This document shows, in pieces, positions 6,896 through 14,414 of a DNA stretch of 64,000 nt. Each line of letters starts with the position of its first letter. Within the stretch, counting starts at the first letter, position 1. Under the pieces are notes generated by a model. That model saw only the letters and a program-made list of their open reading frames with translations, did not search any database and was not told the DNA's origin. Position numbers and translations under genes: made by a program. Source of the DNA: a virus; the IMG/VR virus record IMGVR_UViG_3300036766_002288, positions 1-64,000 of that record; one strand, written 5' to 3'.

Positions 6896-7942
6896 ACAAA
6901 AATATTTCTTCACATCCCCAATGATACCGCGTGCAGTCTTTATAGGGGAATACTTCCATTAGCACATTGCTATAGTGAATTAACAAAGCATGATATTTGG
7001 CTTATTGGTGACAAAGCCCCTATGAAAGAAGAAGAATTCACCCATTACATATTTAATCGCATTATTAACAAAGATTTCTTTGCCCAGCATGTTGAGCAGT
7101 ATATCAGAGAAGATAAGAAATTAATATGGCAAACTGACGACGATATATGGAATATACCGCCTTGGAATCCAAGTTCCAAGTTAGTAACTCGTGACCTTAT
7201 CGAGTCAACCACTTATTTCATGCATAAATCTAAGAAAATTATTGTTAGTACAGAGCCGCTTGCTCGTTTGATAAACATGCCAGATAAAACAATTGTTTTA
7301 CCCAACTTGATTGACAAGTCCTACTTTAATATGAACTTAGAAAAAGAAGAAGGTCCAGTTAAGATAGTTTGGGCAGGGTCAGTGTCTCATGCAGATGATT
7401 TGGAAGAGATTATTGAGCCGATGATTAAGATATTGGAGAAATATAAAGAAAAGGTGTTTGCTATATTTTGGGGATATCTCCCAACTGGATTGTCGTATTT
7501 TGAACGTGAGCCTGGATTCCCACACGCAAATATAGTGCCTAAATTTCCTAATTTGTTTTATGGGGAATGGTTTGCTGGTAGGGTTTACTATCAAAAACTT
7601 ATGCAGCTTCAGACTGATATAGCTATAATGCCTATTAGTGACTGCCAATTTAACTACTCTAAGAGTAACCTAAAATATCTAGAAATGTCTATGAGTGGGG
7701 CAGCATGTATAGCCACTAAATTACCACCATATGAATGCATTAAACACAATGAAACTGGCTTATTAGTTAATCCTGGAGATAAAGACGCTTGGTTCAATTA
7801 TATGGAAGAATTGATTGAGAATAAAGATTTAAGACTTAAATTAGCTAGGAATGCACGTCAACATGCAATAGAAGAATATTCTTGGCAATGTTCTAAAAGG
7901 GACAAGTGGGTTGAAGCTTTCTTAGAAATTAGTAAATTATAA
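6893..7942 (+). CDS. Glycosyltransferase, GT-B fold, GT4-like
   Basis: A 349-residue protein. The N-terminus MTKIFLHIPNDTACSLYRGI is the usual first strand and loop of phage GT4-like enzymes, which fixes the start at 6893. The C-terminal nucleotide-sugar domain has VKIVWAGSVSH, IMPISDCQFNYSKSNLKYLEMSMSG and an acceptor-side ETGLLVNP loop. It adds a sugar from an NDP-sugar to an unknown acceptor (DNA, virion protein or host glycan). It sits next to an RmlC-like gene and an aminotransferase, which fits a small glycan-tailoring set, though that link is inference. Confidence 0.8.
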   Translation: MTKIFLHIPNDTACSLYRGILPLAHCYSELTKHDIWLIGDKAPMKEEEFTHYIFNRIINKDFFAQHVEQYIREDKKLIWQTDDDIWNIPPWNPSSKLVTRDLIESTTYFMHKSKKIIVSTEPLARLINMPDKTIVLPNLIDKSYFNMNLEKEEGPVKIVWAGSVSHADDLEEIIEPMIKILEKYKEKVFAIFWGYLPTGLSYFEREPGFPHANIVPKFPNLFYGEWFAGRVYYQKLMQLQTDIAIMPISDCQFNYSKSNLKYLEMSMSGAACIATKLPPYECIKHNETGLLVNPGDKDAWFNYMEELIENKDLRLKLARNARQHAIEEYSWQCSKRDKWVEAFLEISKL

Positions 7943-8218
7943 GGATTTGTGAATCTTAACAGGGTCTTTCTGAGTTTGTTCTTTAGCGGATTCTTCACCA
8001 TCCTGCCAGAAGTATGGCTTGAAAGTCCCCCAATTTGAATATGGTTTGTTTGGGCTTACATCCTTTTCGCTCATGTATGTAATAGCGTCAGCGCCCCAGG
8101 TAATAACATCTTGTGGGCAATAATTAAATATCTGGGTATACAAAGGCGGATATAAACCCGCCTTTGCTCTTGTGGACGTAGAACTATGTTCGACAAACCA
8201 TTCTTTGAAATTTAGCAT
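7937..8218 (-). CDS. Small late protein with capsid-targeting-like N-terminus
   Basis: A 93-residue protein beginning MLNFKEWFVEH, close to the T4 internal-protein peptide MKTYQEFIAEA, with FVE at positions 8-10 where T4 has the protease site IAE. The body (PLYTQIFNYCPQDVITWGADAITYM, NKPYSNWGTFKPYFWQDGEE) is not recognised. Its ATG shares one base with the stop of the frameshifted gene just upstream (TAATG at 8216-8220). It converges on the glycosyltransferase gene with a six-base overlap. Confidence 0.65.
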   Translation of the reverse strand: MLNFKEWFVEHSSTSTRAKAGLYPPLYTQIFNYCPQDVITWGADAITYMSEKDVSPNKPYSNWGTFKPYFWQDGEESAKEQTQKDPVKIHKSL

Positions 8219-8410
8219 TACTTTTTTTCATTATCCTTGTGAATATCACCCTTCTTAAATCTCATTGCTAAAGCCTTACGCCGTGGTGTACAAGTAGACT
8301 TCGTTATAGGGGTGCAAAAACCCTTTATGGGCTGGGTTCACAGCTTTCTGAATCCAATTCTTTTCGTCCAAAGCTATCTTCGCATCATAAAATTCTTTAA
8401 AAGTTATCAT
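8218..8410 (-). pseudogene. Small CTS-like phage protein split by one extra base in an A5 run
   Basis: The ATG at 8410, with AGGAG before it, starts MITFKEFYDAKIALDEKNW and continues to NPAHKGF, where the frame fails and stops early. If one base of the homopolymer at 8316-8320 is removed, the reading becomes KGFCTPITKSTCTPRRKALAM and runs to TAA at 8218-8220, the C-terminal motif (CTPxTKxTCTPRRKAL) of a common small phage protein. So the gene is complete apart from a single-base insertion. The N-terminus is capsid-targeting-like. Confidence 0.7.
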
Positions 8411-8437
8411 TGATTACTCCTATACTTGCACATATAT

Positions 8438-8653
8438 ATGCTTAAAAAATTCATAATTAAAGCTCTGGTGTTCATAAATTTGGGCGAAGGTATTATTCAT
8501 TTAGTAGTTTCCGCTGTATCCTTATGGGGAATTTATGATCTAGGAGTGTTTGATTGGCGCGTTCTCACAGCCCCAATTACTGATTTATTTTTAGGATTAG
8601 CTTCTTTATTCACAAGCTATGTTTTGAGAGATTTTGCTAATCATCAGCATTAA
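8438..8653 (+). CDS. Small membrane protein
   Basis: A 71-residue protein, with the ATG at 8438 inside ATATATATG and no Shine-Dalgarno site. Two hydrophobic helices (about 5-30 and 38-62) flank the short polar stretch GIYDLGVFDWR. It is divergent from the frameshifted CTS-like gene across a 27-base gap. Membrane location is predicted, and a holin-like role is possible but unproven. Confidence 0.55.
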   Translation: MLKKFIIKALVFINLGEGIIHLVVSAVSLWGIYDLGVFDWRVLTAPITDLFLGLASLFTSYVLRDFANHQH

Positions 8654-8693
8654 ATTTAATAACGATGCATATATAACTAAAATTGGAGGTTCT

Positions 8694-8897
8694 ATGTTAA
8701 GTTGGAATAAATTTGTTGAATCTAAGATGAAAGATTTAGAAGATAAAGAAGAGAAACTTGGTAAGGACTTAGATGGGGATAATGAAGAAGGTGAATCCAA
8801 AGAACACAAGAAGAAGGTTTTTGGGAAAATCTTCGGGAAAGAAAAAGTCGCTCCTGATGAAAAAGAACAGGAAGAAGACGACGAAGAAGAAGAGTAA
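8694..8897 (+). CDS. Acidic late protein with CTS-like N-terminus
   Basis: A 67-residue, very acidic protein. GGAGG precedes the ATG at 8694, and CATATATA lies further upstream. It starts MLSWNKFVESKMKDLED, and the rest is a charged helix ending in a run of acidic residues (EQEEDDEEEE). Acidic, highly charged core proteins are typical of T4-type proheads, so an internal or scaffold role fits. This is inference from composition and the N-terminal peptide. Confidence 0.65.
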   Translation: MLSWNKFVESKMKDLEDKEEKLGKDLDGDNEEGESKEHKKKVFGKIFGKEKVAPDEKEQEEDDEEEE

Positions 8898-8918
8898 TTT
8901 CATAAGTCCATACATATC

Positions 8919-8983
8919 AGCAGGTTAAAAACAATGGCGTTTATTCTATTTTTTGGAATAAACGCCATTGTTTTTAACCTGCT
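8919..8983. terminator. Perfect 28-bp inverted repeat, 9-base loop
   Basis: Arms 8919-8946 and 8956-8983 pair without a mismatch, with loop TATTTTTTG. The arms contain AACAATGGCGTT and its complement. It lies between convergent genes ending at 8897 and 9061, so it can act as a terminator in both directions. The stem is far longer than the other terminators here and could be an RNase III target. Confidence 0.7.
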
Positions 8984-8986
8984 TAA

Positions 8987-9031
8987 TAACAAAATGCTTA
9001 CTACACATACGATGTAATAAGCATTTTGTTA
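8987..9031. terminator. Second hairpin, 14-bp perfect arms
   Basis: TAACAAAATGCTTA (8987-9000) pairs with TAAGCATTTTGTTA (9018-9031) around a 17-base loop. It directly follows the 28-bp hairpin in the same convergent gap and probably ends leftward transcription of the 9061-9435 gene. Confidence 0.6.
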
Positions 9032-9060
9032 ATTAGAAAGGCTATCATTCATTCAATTCA

Positions 9061-9435
9061 TTAAGTATTTGCTATGATAGAAGAAGAACCATCGTTCTCA
9101 AGAGAACCCCAAATGCCCTTCTTGACTAATTCCCAGCAAACATCGTCAGCAGCTGCACCCGTGATGTGGAAAGAACTTGCTGTGAAGGCTCCAACATAAG
9201 GATAAGTTGCGTGCGTTCCCTGTAAAAATGCGCAATATAGAGTCGCGCCACCTGGAAGAATTGGATAATAGACAGTAGCGTGACCGCTAGCGTCTAAAAT
9301 AACGTCTCCGCAAGCTACTACTCTTGGGCCAATCAAACGATGGACACCAAGGGACATACGTTCGGAACCTTTATTACCAGCACCATAATTATCGGCTGCG
9401 CCTGTTCCGACGCCTGTTACTGAAGTTGCACCCAT
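9061..9435 (-). CDS. Putative virion-associated protein
   Basis: A 124-residue protein beginning MGATSVTGVGTGAADNYGAG. The ATG at 9435 is preceded by GGAGG and, further up, by an exact TATAAATA. The body is strand-rich, with Gly/Ser/Ala loops (ATVYYPILPGG, SFHITGAAADD), like a small beta-sandwich decoration or minor virion protein. The strong late promoter supports a structural role. No family name was recalled. Confidence 0.6.
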   Translation of the reverse strand: MGATSVTGVGTGAADNYGAGNKGSERMSLGVHRLIGPRVVACGDVILDASGHATVYYPILPGGATLYCAFLQGTHATYPYVGAFTASSFHITGAAADDVCWELVKKGIWGSLENDGSSSIIANT

Positions 9436-9470
9436 ATAGAAATACCTCCATTGTAAAATTATTTCTACCA

Positions 9471-9478
9471 TATTTATA
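9471..9478 (-). promoter_or_regulatory. Late promoter octamer TATAAATA
   Basis: Exact match to the T4 late -10 element, read on the minus strand. It lies 35 bases upstream of the ATG at 9435, leaving a leader that holds a GGAGG ribosome-binding site. Confidence 0.7.
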
Positions 9479-9547
9479 TATCACATAAATTTTTTATAAG
9501 TAGATTGGTAAAATTTAATATATATACAATATACAAGGAGGGTAAAT

Positions 9548-10123
9548 ATGACCTATTATGATAATCCAAGCGTAGTTGACTGGCACCGCCAAATAATTAT
9601 GGGGACTGTTTTAGGCGGTTCCTCCTTAGTAAAGCCTAAAAAAGGCAAGAATTGTTACCTTTTCATGAGGTCCGCCAACAAGAGATGGTTAGAGTATAAG
9701 GCTTATGAATTAAGCATTCTAGCTTCGCAAAGACCTTTTACTAAGGAAGGCAATACCATAAGATGGCATTCTAACTGCTATCCGATTTTCACCAATTATT
9801 ATGAAGTGTTCTACGATGAGAACAAAAAATCAGTAAAAATGGATATTTTGGATTCATTGCGTGATATTGGATTGGCTATCTGGTATGTCGATTGTGGCAA
9901 ACTAACTAAAAATAGAATAATCTTAAATACTAATAAGTTCGGTGAAGAAGGTACAGAAATAATAGCCAAATATTTTCAAGAAGTGGGAGTTGGGGAGACT
10001 AATTTGATAAGAGAAAGAAAGTATGTGAGGCTTCAATTTTCCTCAGAGGCTACGACCAAGTTTTTGCTAATTGTTGCGAATCGTATTCCAGATTTCATGC
10101 ACAGTAAGCTATTGCCAAAATAA
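9548..10123 (+). CDS. Free-standing LAGLIDADG-type homing endonuclease (possibly impaired)
   Basis: A 191-residue protein with two LAGLIDADG helices: IIMGTVLGGSSL (16-27) and GLAIWYVDCGKL (108-119). Between and after them is the alpha/beta saddle typical of intron-type DNA endonucleases (NSxCYPIFxxYYEVF). The second helix keeps its catalytic Asp, but in the first the usual GDG reads GGS, so one active-site acid is missing and cutting may be weak or limited to one strand. AAGGAGG precedes the ATG. It is a mobile gene inserted between unrelated phage genes. Confidence 0.8.
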   Translation: MTYYDNPSVVDWHRQIIMGTVLGGSSLVKPKKGKNCYLFMRSANKRWLEYKAYELSILASQRPFTKEGNTIRWHSNCYPIFTNYYEVFYDENKKSVKMDILDSLRDIGLAIWYVDCGKLTKNRIILNTNKFGEEGTEIIAKYFQEVGVGETNLIRERKYVRLQFSSEATTKFLLIVANRIPDFMHSKLLPK

Positions 10124-10145
10124 TTTTCATTGTTACAATTGGGAC

Positions 10146-10532
10146 ATGTTCTCACTCAACATCGAACAGTCCAAAGCACTGGAAGTCGGAATTGACGTTC
10201 ATAAGCTACCTGCTGGAACGACAGTTCTGGTAATAACCAAAAACAATCTGTACAAACTGGTTAAAGCGGCAGAAAGGAAGCATGTTATTGCCCAAGGTGG
10301 CAAATATTTGCTTGAGCCAACTGAAGTAGTTTTTACTGGCTCCACCTTTGGTGGGTCAATGCTCAAAATAGGTTGGATTGGTTATGGCATGTTGATGGAG
10401 ATGTTTCTTTTAGACCAAAACAAAAGAATCAAAACTTCTCCAGTGAACGCTGCAAGAGTCATTGGTGATGGTTGGGAGTATGATCTAGATTGGGCGAATA
10501 TGGGAACGGCAAAGGTAATACGGGAAACTTAA
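10146..10532 (+). CDS. Hypothetical protein
   Basis: A 128-residue protein from ATG 10146. It has strands (GTTVLVITKNNLYKLV, KYLLEPTEVVFTGS), a Gly-rich turn (STFGGSMLKIGWIGYG) and a basic C-terminus. It is small and compact with no recognised family. It sits just after the homing endonuclease gene and ends in a hairpin. Confidence 0.55.
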   Translation: MFSLNIEQSKALEVGIDVHKLPAGTTVLVITKNNLYKLVKAAERKHVIAQGGKYLLEPTEVVFTGSTFGGSMLKIGWIGYGMLMEMFLLDQNKRIKTSPVNAARVIGDGWEYDLDWANMGTAKVIRET

Positions 10533-10548
10533 TTGCTTCCCGTATTAC
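10515..10548. terminator. 12-bp hairpin over the stop codon
   Basis: GTAATACGGGAA (10515-10526) and TTCCCGTATTAC (10537-10548) flank a 10-base loop containing the stop of the plus gene. It lies between convergent genes ending at 10532 and 10556. Confidence 0.65.
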
Positions 10549-10555
10549 TCAAATT

Positions 10556-10951
10556 TCAAGGCAATGTATAAACACCACGTTCGGTATTCTTAATAGCCCC
10601 TTCAGCTACGAGCCGACCCAGAGCGACCCCTGGATTAGTATTTCTGCCTAGCCCTAAAAGGAATTTTCTGATTTCCCTTGGACGGGCAGGCCCGTTCTTT
10701 TCTAAAAATTCACGAATTAGCTGTGGGACAGTAAGTTCTTTTCTAGCAAATGTAGGGACTACATTACACTGTTTCTGAATTTGTTGTAGGGTTTCAGTCA
10801 TTTTACTTTGAAGTTGGCGTTTTCGTTCTTGCCAGAGATTAGATTGTTCCTGACAATGATTGATTTCGGAAACAAAGTCCTGCATGATCGTTTCCAGTTT
10901 TATTGAAAACTTACTAGGTTCATTTGCTGTTGTTTCCTGAATGGTTTCCAT
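10556..10951 (-). CDS. Coiled-coil plus winged-helix DNA-binding regulator (putative)
   Basis: A 131-residue protein. Residues about 15-60 form a coiled coil (FVSEINHCQEQ, KRQLQSKMTETLQQIQ). Residues about 74-131 look like a winged helix: TVPQLIREFLEKNGPARPREI, then a recognition-helix region, then EGAIKNTERGVYTLP as the wing. This resembles HTH/HARE-HTH modules in bacterial regulators. A consensus sigma70-type promoter reads into it, so it is probably an early gene. Confidence 0.65.
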   Translation of the reverse strand: METIQETTANEPSKFSIKLETIMQDFVSEINHCQEQSNLWQERKRQLQSKMTETLQQIQKQCNVVPTFARKELTVPQLIREFLEKNGPARPREIRKFLLGLGRNTNPGVALGRLVAEGAIKNTERGVYTLP

Positions 10952-10996
10952 GAAATACTCCCAAAAAAACGTGATACAGTTCTAAGACACAATTGA

Positions 10997-11024
10997 TTAA
11001 TACCACGAAGTTTCACATTGTCAA
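10997..11024 (-). promoter_or_regulatory. Sigma70-type promoter for the 10951 gene
   Basis: On the minus strand TTGACA (11019-11024), a 16-base spacer and TATTAA (10997-11002). It reads toward the ATG at 10951 and is likely used early by host RNA polymerase. Confidence 0.6.
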
Positions 11025-11043
11025 GTAATTTTACCTACTGACG

Positions 11044-11051
11044 GGTAAATA
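11044..11051 (+). promoter_or_regulatory. Late-promoter-like GGTAAATA next to a start codon
   Basis: The octamer ends at 11051 and six bases (CTCTTG) separate it from the ATG at 11058. By T4 spacing, transcription would begin one base before the ATG. There is no Shine-Dalgarno site. Confidence 0.5.
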
Positions 11052-11057
11052 CTCTTG

Positions 11058-11273
11058 ATGCTTACATTTCAAGAATTTATGAAACTAAAAGAAGAGAATG
11101 GGTTATTCTCACAAGGCCAGGAAACTGGAAACACTAAAAAAAATAAAAAAGACCCCAATCTTGTTCGTGGCGGTGCTAGTGGATTCACAGGCAGCGGCAG
11201 TAGTGGACAAGGGATGTATACAGGTTCAGGCCCAGGTTTAGGTGGAATGCAACCAGTTCGTATGAAAAAATAA
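11058..11273 (+). CDS. Small late protein with CTS-like N-terminus
   Basis: A 71-residue protein starting MLTFQEFMKLKEENGLFSQG, which aligns with T4 MKTYQEFIAEA and has LKE at positions 10-12. The rest is Gly/Ser-rich and unstructured (SGFTGSGSSGQGMYTGSG) with a basic tail. A late-like octamer lies six bases upstream. It is probably a packaged or processed protein. Confidence 0.65.
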   Translation: MLTFQEFMKLKEENGLFSQGQETGNTKKNKKDPNLVRGGASGFTGSGSSGQGMYTGSGPGLGGMQPVRMKK

Positions 11274-11280
11274 AATCTTC

Positions 11281-11308
11281 TTGACAAAATATATTGAAAT
11301 ACTATAAT
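11281..11308 (+). promoter_or_regulatory. Consensus sigma70 promoter
   Basis: TTGACA (11281-11286), a 16-base spacer and TATAAT (11303-11308) match both hexamers exactly. The transcript would carry a leader of about 60 bases with two small hairpins (GATGGC/GGCCATC and GCAGC/GCTGC) and then AAGGAG before the ATG at 11376. Confidence 0.8.
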
Positions 11309-11375
11309 AGATAGTGTTGATGGCAATAGGGCCATCGCAAGTTGCAGCAATTCGGCTGCGAAGAAGGAGAATGTT

Positions 11376-12361
11376 ATGACAATTCAAGAAATGTATGATA
11401 CTGCGCTCGCAGTCATCAAAGAACACAATTCTATCGTTGGTGAAGGTCACTCGGGTTATATCAATCAGGATAAATTCTTAGTAAATGTCAAAGCAAGTGG
11501 CGGCACTACGTTGGATAGGTTAAAAGCCCTATCTTACGAGGATATCCTGGCGTGTATGCCAGTTATAGTTGGCCTAGAAGCAGTAAAGCCAATTGCTATC
11601 GCCAAAGATATCGCCAAAATCTTCCGTGGTAAAGAAGAAACTAAGATTGAAGATATGAACCACCACAAAGTCTTTTCCGCTAAGAAAGCGGATAAAATGA
11701 CTTTACTAGAATTAGTTCAAAATTATGATCCAGAAGAAGACAATGCGGTTTCTAAGAGACTTAAGGACATATCTCGCAATGAACCGTTTATCGTGTTCTC
11801 ATCGGGCAGAACAGTGAATGTTGACCTTACTTTGAAACTCTTGCAGGAAGTCAAGCAAGGCTACGAAGGTCGCAAATCTACAGATGTGAACGGTGAGCCA
11901 CAGGAAGTTTACACCATTGGTAGTTTGCCTGACAATTTTGTAGAAGAAAACCCATTATATCGTAATCGTCCATTACGTCCAGATGGCACCTGTGACCAAA
12001 CTGGCCGCTCATGGAATGGCGTCCCTACGAATGTTCGACAACTCATTCGTCTAGCGATAGAGACTAATGAACTTGAAGTATCCATTGATAAGGCCAACGA
12101 TGTATTGGACTTAGTAATGGCTGATGAACCTTGGAAAAAATTAGTTTCAAGGTACCGTAAAGCCGCGATTGAGTTCAAGAAATTGGATGGAATGGGTAAG
12201 TTACCATTGCTTAAGTTAGTTTTAAGTAAAGGGGGCTGCGAAAGCAAAAACCCTTTTCAGCAGGCAAGAAAGTAGAAGTTAAAGGGATACAAATAAGAAG
12301 TGTATCAGGTCATTCACTTCAAATGAATGATTACGACAGATATTGGAATAAAGGACAGTAA
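11376..12361 (+). CDS. Early-type hypothetical protein, frameshifted near the C-terminus
   Basis: Frame 0 gives 299 residues and stops at 12273-12275. The -1 frame, joined in the AAAAACCC stretch near 12249, reads NPFSAGKKVEVKGIQIRSVS and on to YDRYWNKGQ, ending at 12361, which looks like the real C-terminus (about 328 residues). One missing A would explain it. The body is mixed alpha/beta with no recognised domain. Its consensus sigma70 promoter and strong ribosome-binding site suggest early, abundant expression. A terminator follows at once. Confidence 0.7.
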
Positions 12362-12371
12362 AGATAAACTT

Positions 12372-12400
12372 AAGAGTGCAGGAAATTCCTGCACTCTTTT
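12372..12400 (+). terminator. Rho-independent terminator
   Basis: AAGAGTGCAGG (12372-12382) and CCTGCACTCTT (12388-12398) with a T-run follow the frameshifted gene. This placement supports the restored stop at 12361. Confidence 0.8.
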
Positions 12401-12423
12401 CTCAATTTAAAAAAGGAAAAATA

Positions 12424-13335
12424 ATGAAACCAATTACACATGTAGCAATGATATTGGACCAGTCAGGTTCAATGTGTGACACACGGTCTGCCGCTGTAAA
12501 GAACTACAATGAGCAGATACAACAAGCAAAATTAAATTCTAAGGAACAAGATATATTCTGTTCTCTAGTCACCTTCAACGGTGAAGTTTTTGAACACGTA
12601 TGGGCCGAATCACCTGAAAAGATGAATGAAGCCAATGAAGCAGATTATGTAACTGAAGGTGCTACCGCTATGCGTGACGCAATTGGCTACACTGTTAAAA
12701 GGCTATTAGAAACCACTGATAGCAAGAATGAAAACGTATCTTATTTGGTCGTTATCATATCTGATGGCGAAGAAAATTCTTCTAAACATTTCAAGGCTTT
12801 GAACGAATATGATATTCGTGCAGGCAAAACTGATGAGCTTAAGGCTTTACTACAAGAAGTGCAAGCAACAAAAAGATGGACCTTCACATACATGGGTTGC
12901 GATGAACGTTATATCAAGAAGGTTTCGGAGGAAACTTCCATTCCACTTGCTAATTGTGCAGCGTGGAGTAACGCAACCCCAGCAATGGCTGCTCGCGGCT
13001 TGCACCATAATAGGAACAAACTAAATGAATTTTACGCTTGTAGGTCTAGTGGAGAGTCGGGGTCGGCTAATGTATACTCCCCAGATTCTCTGAAGTGTGC
13101 TGATTTCACAGAAGATATAATTGATTCAGCTTTGCCTGATGCCATTAAACTAACAGTGCCACCAGGAGGTCCAACAGCTATTAATTTAACTGGTCTTTGG
13201 GCACCACCCAACGTCCTTAATGGGCCAAATACTTTTGGTATAGTAGATTCGGTGAATCCTATTAACGTGGTTGCTACGAACACAGGTTCTGCAACACCTT
13301 TCTCTAATCGTTCTCCAGTAAGTTGGAAACAATAA
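12424..13335 (+). CDS. von Willebrand factor A domain protein
   Basis: A 303-residue protein. Residues about 3-200 form a vWA domain with a complete metal-ion-dependent adhesion site: DQSGS at 12-16, Thr in EGATAM at about 81 and SDGEE at about 113-117. Such domains bind a protein partner through Mg2+. The C-terminal third is Pro/Gly/Asn-rich (VPPGGPTAINLTGLWAPP) and probably extended. There is no signal peptide, so it is cytosolic or virion-bound. AAAGGAAAAATA precedes the ATG. It is separated from the upstream gene by a terminator. Confidence 0.8.
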   Translation: MKPITHVAMILDQSGSMCDTRSAAVKNYNEQIQQAKLNSKEQDIFCSLVTFNGEVFEHVWAESPEKMNEANEADYVTEGATAMRDAIGYTVKRLLETTDSKNENVSYLVVIISDGEENSSKHFKALNEYDIRAGKTDELKALLQEVQATKRWTFTYMGCDERYIKKVSEETSIPLANCAAWSNATPAMAARGLHHNRNKLNEFYACRSSGESGSANVYSPDSLKCADFTEDIIDSALPDAIKLTVPPGGPTAINLTGLWAPPNVLNGPNTFGIVDSVNPINVVATNTGSATPFSNRSPVSWKQ

Positions 13336-13344
13336 GCTGACGCT

Positions 13345-13376
13345 AATAAAGGCCACTAACAGTGGCCTTTATTTTT
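13345..13376. terminator. Bidirectional terminator
   Basis: AATAAAGGCCACT (13345-13357) and AGTGGCCTTTATT (13361-13373) with a three-base loop, lying between the converging vWA and protease genes. Confidence 0.85.
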
Positions 13377-14136
13377 TCACTTCATATTCTCTCAACTTCA
13401 AATAGTAAAAGGGCAATTTTGGCAATTCTTTATTTGTCCATGCAAAGTCTAAATTATTGTTATTGTCTTTGCTCCATACTTTAAATCGTTCTACTGGAAT
13501 TGCGTATGAAATGCCAAAAACGGGTGTATTCTTATATGAGCGAATAGATACCATAATAGCGATTAATTTGTACTCATGAAACAATGGAGACCCAGAATCT
13601 CCTGGTACTGTATGCACTGAAGTTCGAATGAATTGTTTTAATATGTTCTTTTTATATTGTGTTACTTTGCCATAGTCCAATCTTGGTTCATCTCCTAAAC
13701 CACAGCCAATTCTAAAAACTTCATTTCCAATAAATAGTTTTGGCTCAAAATCAATTTTGGCAACAGGCATTTCTTCTTCTGAGTAGAACATTCCAATTGA
13801 TAAGTCCAAGTCTCTGTTAACTCCATAAAAAAACGCTGGATAGATTTTGGTCTCTTTAATGTCCGACCAATTTTCATATACAACTTGTTTTACTTCATAA
13901 TCAAAATAATTTGGAGATTCCAAATGGGCACAACTCATAAAGACATTTTTGTATGTTTTATCATCGACTTTATCACTTCTGACTATGACCCCACTGCCAT
14001 AACTAGTCTTATCCGAACGACCAACATAAATGGTTGGATACAAGCATTTATGATGAAGTTCTTTGTCTGGCGTGCCAGCAAACGAAGATGTGAAGAATAG
14101 AAAAAGAGCAAATGAAGAGATTAGGAAATTTTTCAT
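13369..14136 (-). CDS. Exported trypsin-like serine protease
   Basis: A 255-residue protein with a signal peptide (residues about 1-20, MKNFLISSFALFLFFTSSFA), so it acts outside the cytoplasm or in the envelope. The catalytic triad is visible: His71 in SCAH, Asp at 109 or 111 in NRDLDLSIG, and Ser181 in VPGDSGSPLF. It may cut envelope or host surface proteins. An exact TATAAATA lies four bases before the ATG, so it is a late gene with a probably leaderless message. A host-derived gene is possible, since the fold is common in bacteria. Confidence 0.85.
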   Translation of the reverse strand: MKNFLISSFALFLFFTSSFAGTPDKELHHKCLYPTIYVGRSDKTSYGSGVIVRSDKVDDKTYKNVFMSCAHLESPNYFDYEVKQVVYENWSDIKETKIYPAFFYGVNRDLDLSIGMFYSEEEMPVAKIDFEPKLFIGNEVFRIGCGLGDEPRLDYGKVTQYKKNILKQFIRTSVHTVPGDSGSPLFHEYKLIAIMVSIRSYKNTPVFGISYAIPVERFKVWSKDNNNNLDFAWTNKELPKLPFYYLKLREYEVKK

Positions 14137-14140
14137 ACTT

Positions 14141-14148
14141 TATTTATA
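14141..14148 (-). promoter_or_regulatory. Late promoter octamer TATAAATA abutting a start codon
   Basis: Exact octamer on the minus strand, with four bases (AAGT) between it and the ATG at 14136. By T4 geometry transcription starts at the ATG itself, and no Shine-Dalgarno site exists. Confidence 0.65.
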
Positions 14149-14186
14149 TAATTTTTAAGTGAATCTGGCTAGATTAAATTAATAAT

Positions 14187-14414
14187 ATGGCAAAAAACCC
14201 TTGTTACATATATTGGGATGACACCTCCGTAGCCGAGGAGGAGCGTAGGATATACATCCTGTGCGAACTTTGTTTCAATAAAACCAAAAAAGGCTTTAGG
14301 TGGCCTTCCAAAATGTTAAACGGCAAAAATATCATAAAATGCACTTCATGTGACACTATAATATACGAGAAGACAAAGAAAAAAAAGAATAATGAGCCAA
14401 AAAATAAAGATTAG
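14187..14414 (+). CDS. Small zinc-ribbon protein
   Basis: A 75-residue protein with CELC and CTSC pairs about 30 residues apart and a Lys-rich tail, the layout of a zinc ribbon. It overlaps the start of the DNA methylase gene by 23 bases and is probably co-translated with it. Its role is unknown, though nucleic-acid binding is plausible. Confidence 0.6.
   Translation: MAKNPCYIYWDDTSVAEEERRIYILCELCFNKTKKGFRWPSKMLNGKNIIKCTSCDTIIYEKTKKKKNNEPKNKD

Noticed and set aside
6600-6986. Longer minus-strand gene starting at 6959 or 6986
   Set aside because: The extra part is antisense to the well-conserved N-terminus of the glycosyltransferase, and similarity to the protein at 2393-2608 begins only after 6863.
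12240-12262. Programmed -1 frameshift at the A5-C3 stretch
   Set aside because: The sequence C-AAA-AAC is not a perfect X-XXY-YYZ slippery site (CAA/AAA mismatch), and no strong stimulatory hairpin follows at the right distance. A plain indel is simpler, though not excluded.
14134-14186. Signal-peptide start misread in the trypsin-like gene because the promoter is so near
   Set aside because: The next in-frame ATG would remove the signal peptide completely. The annotated start gives a textbook signal sequence, so the near promoter is treated as real and unusual.
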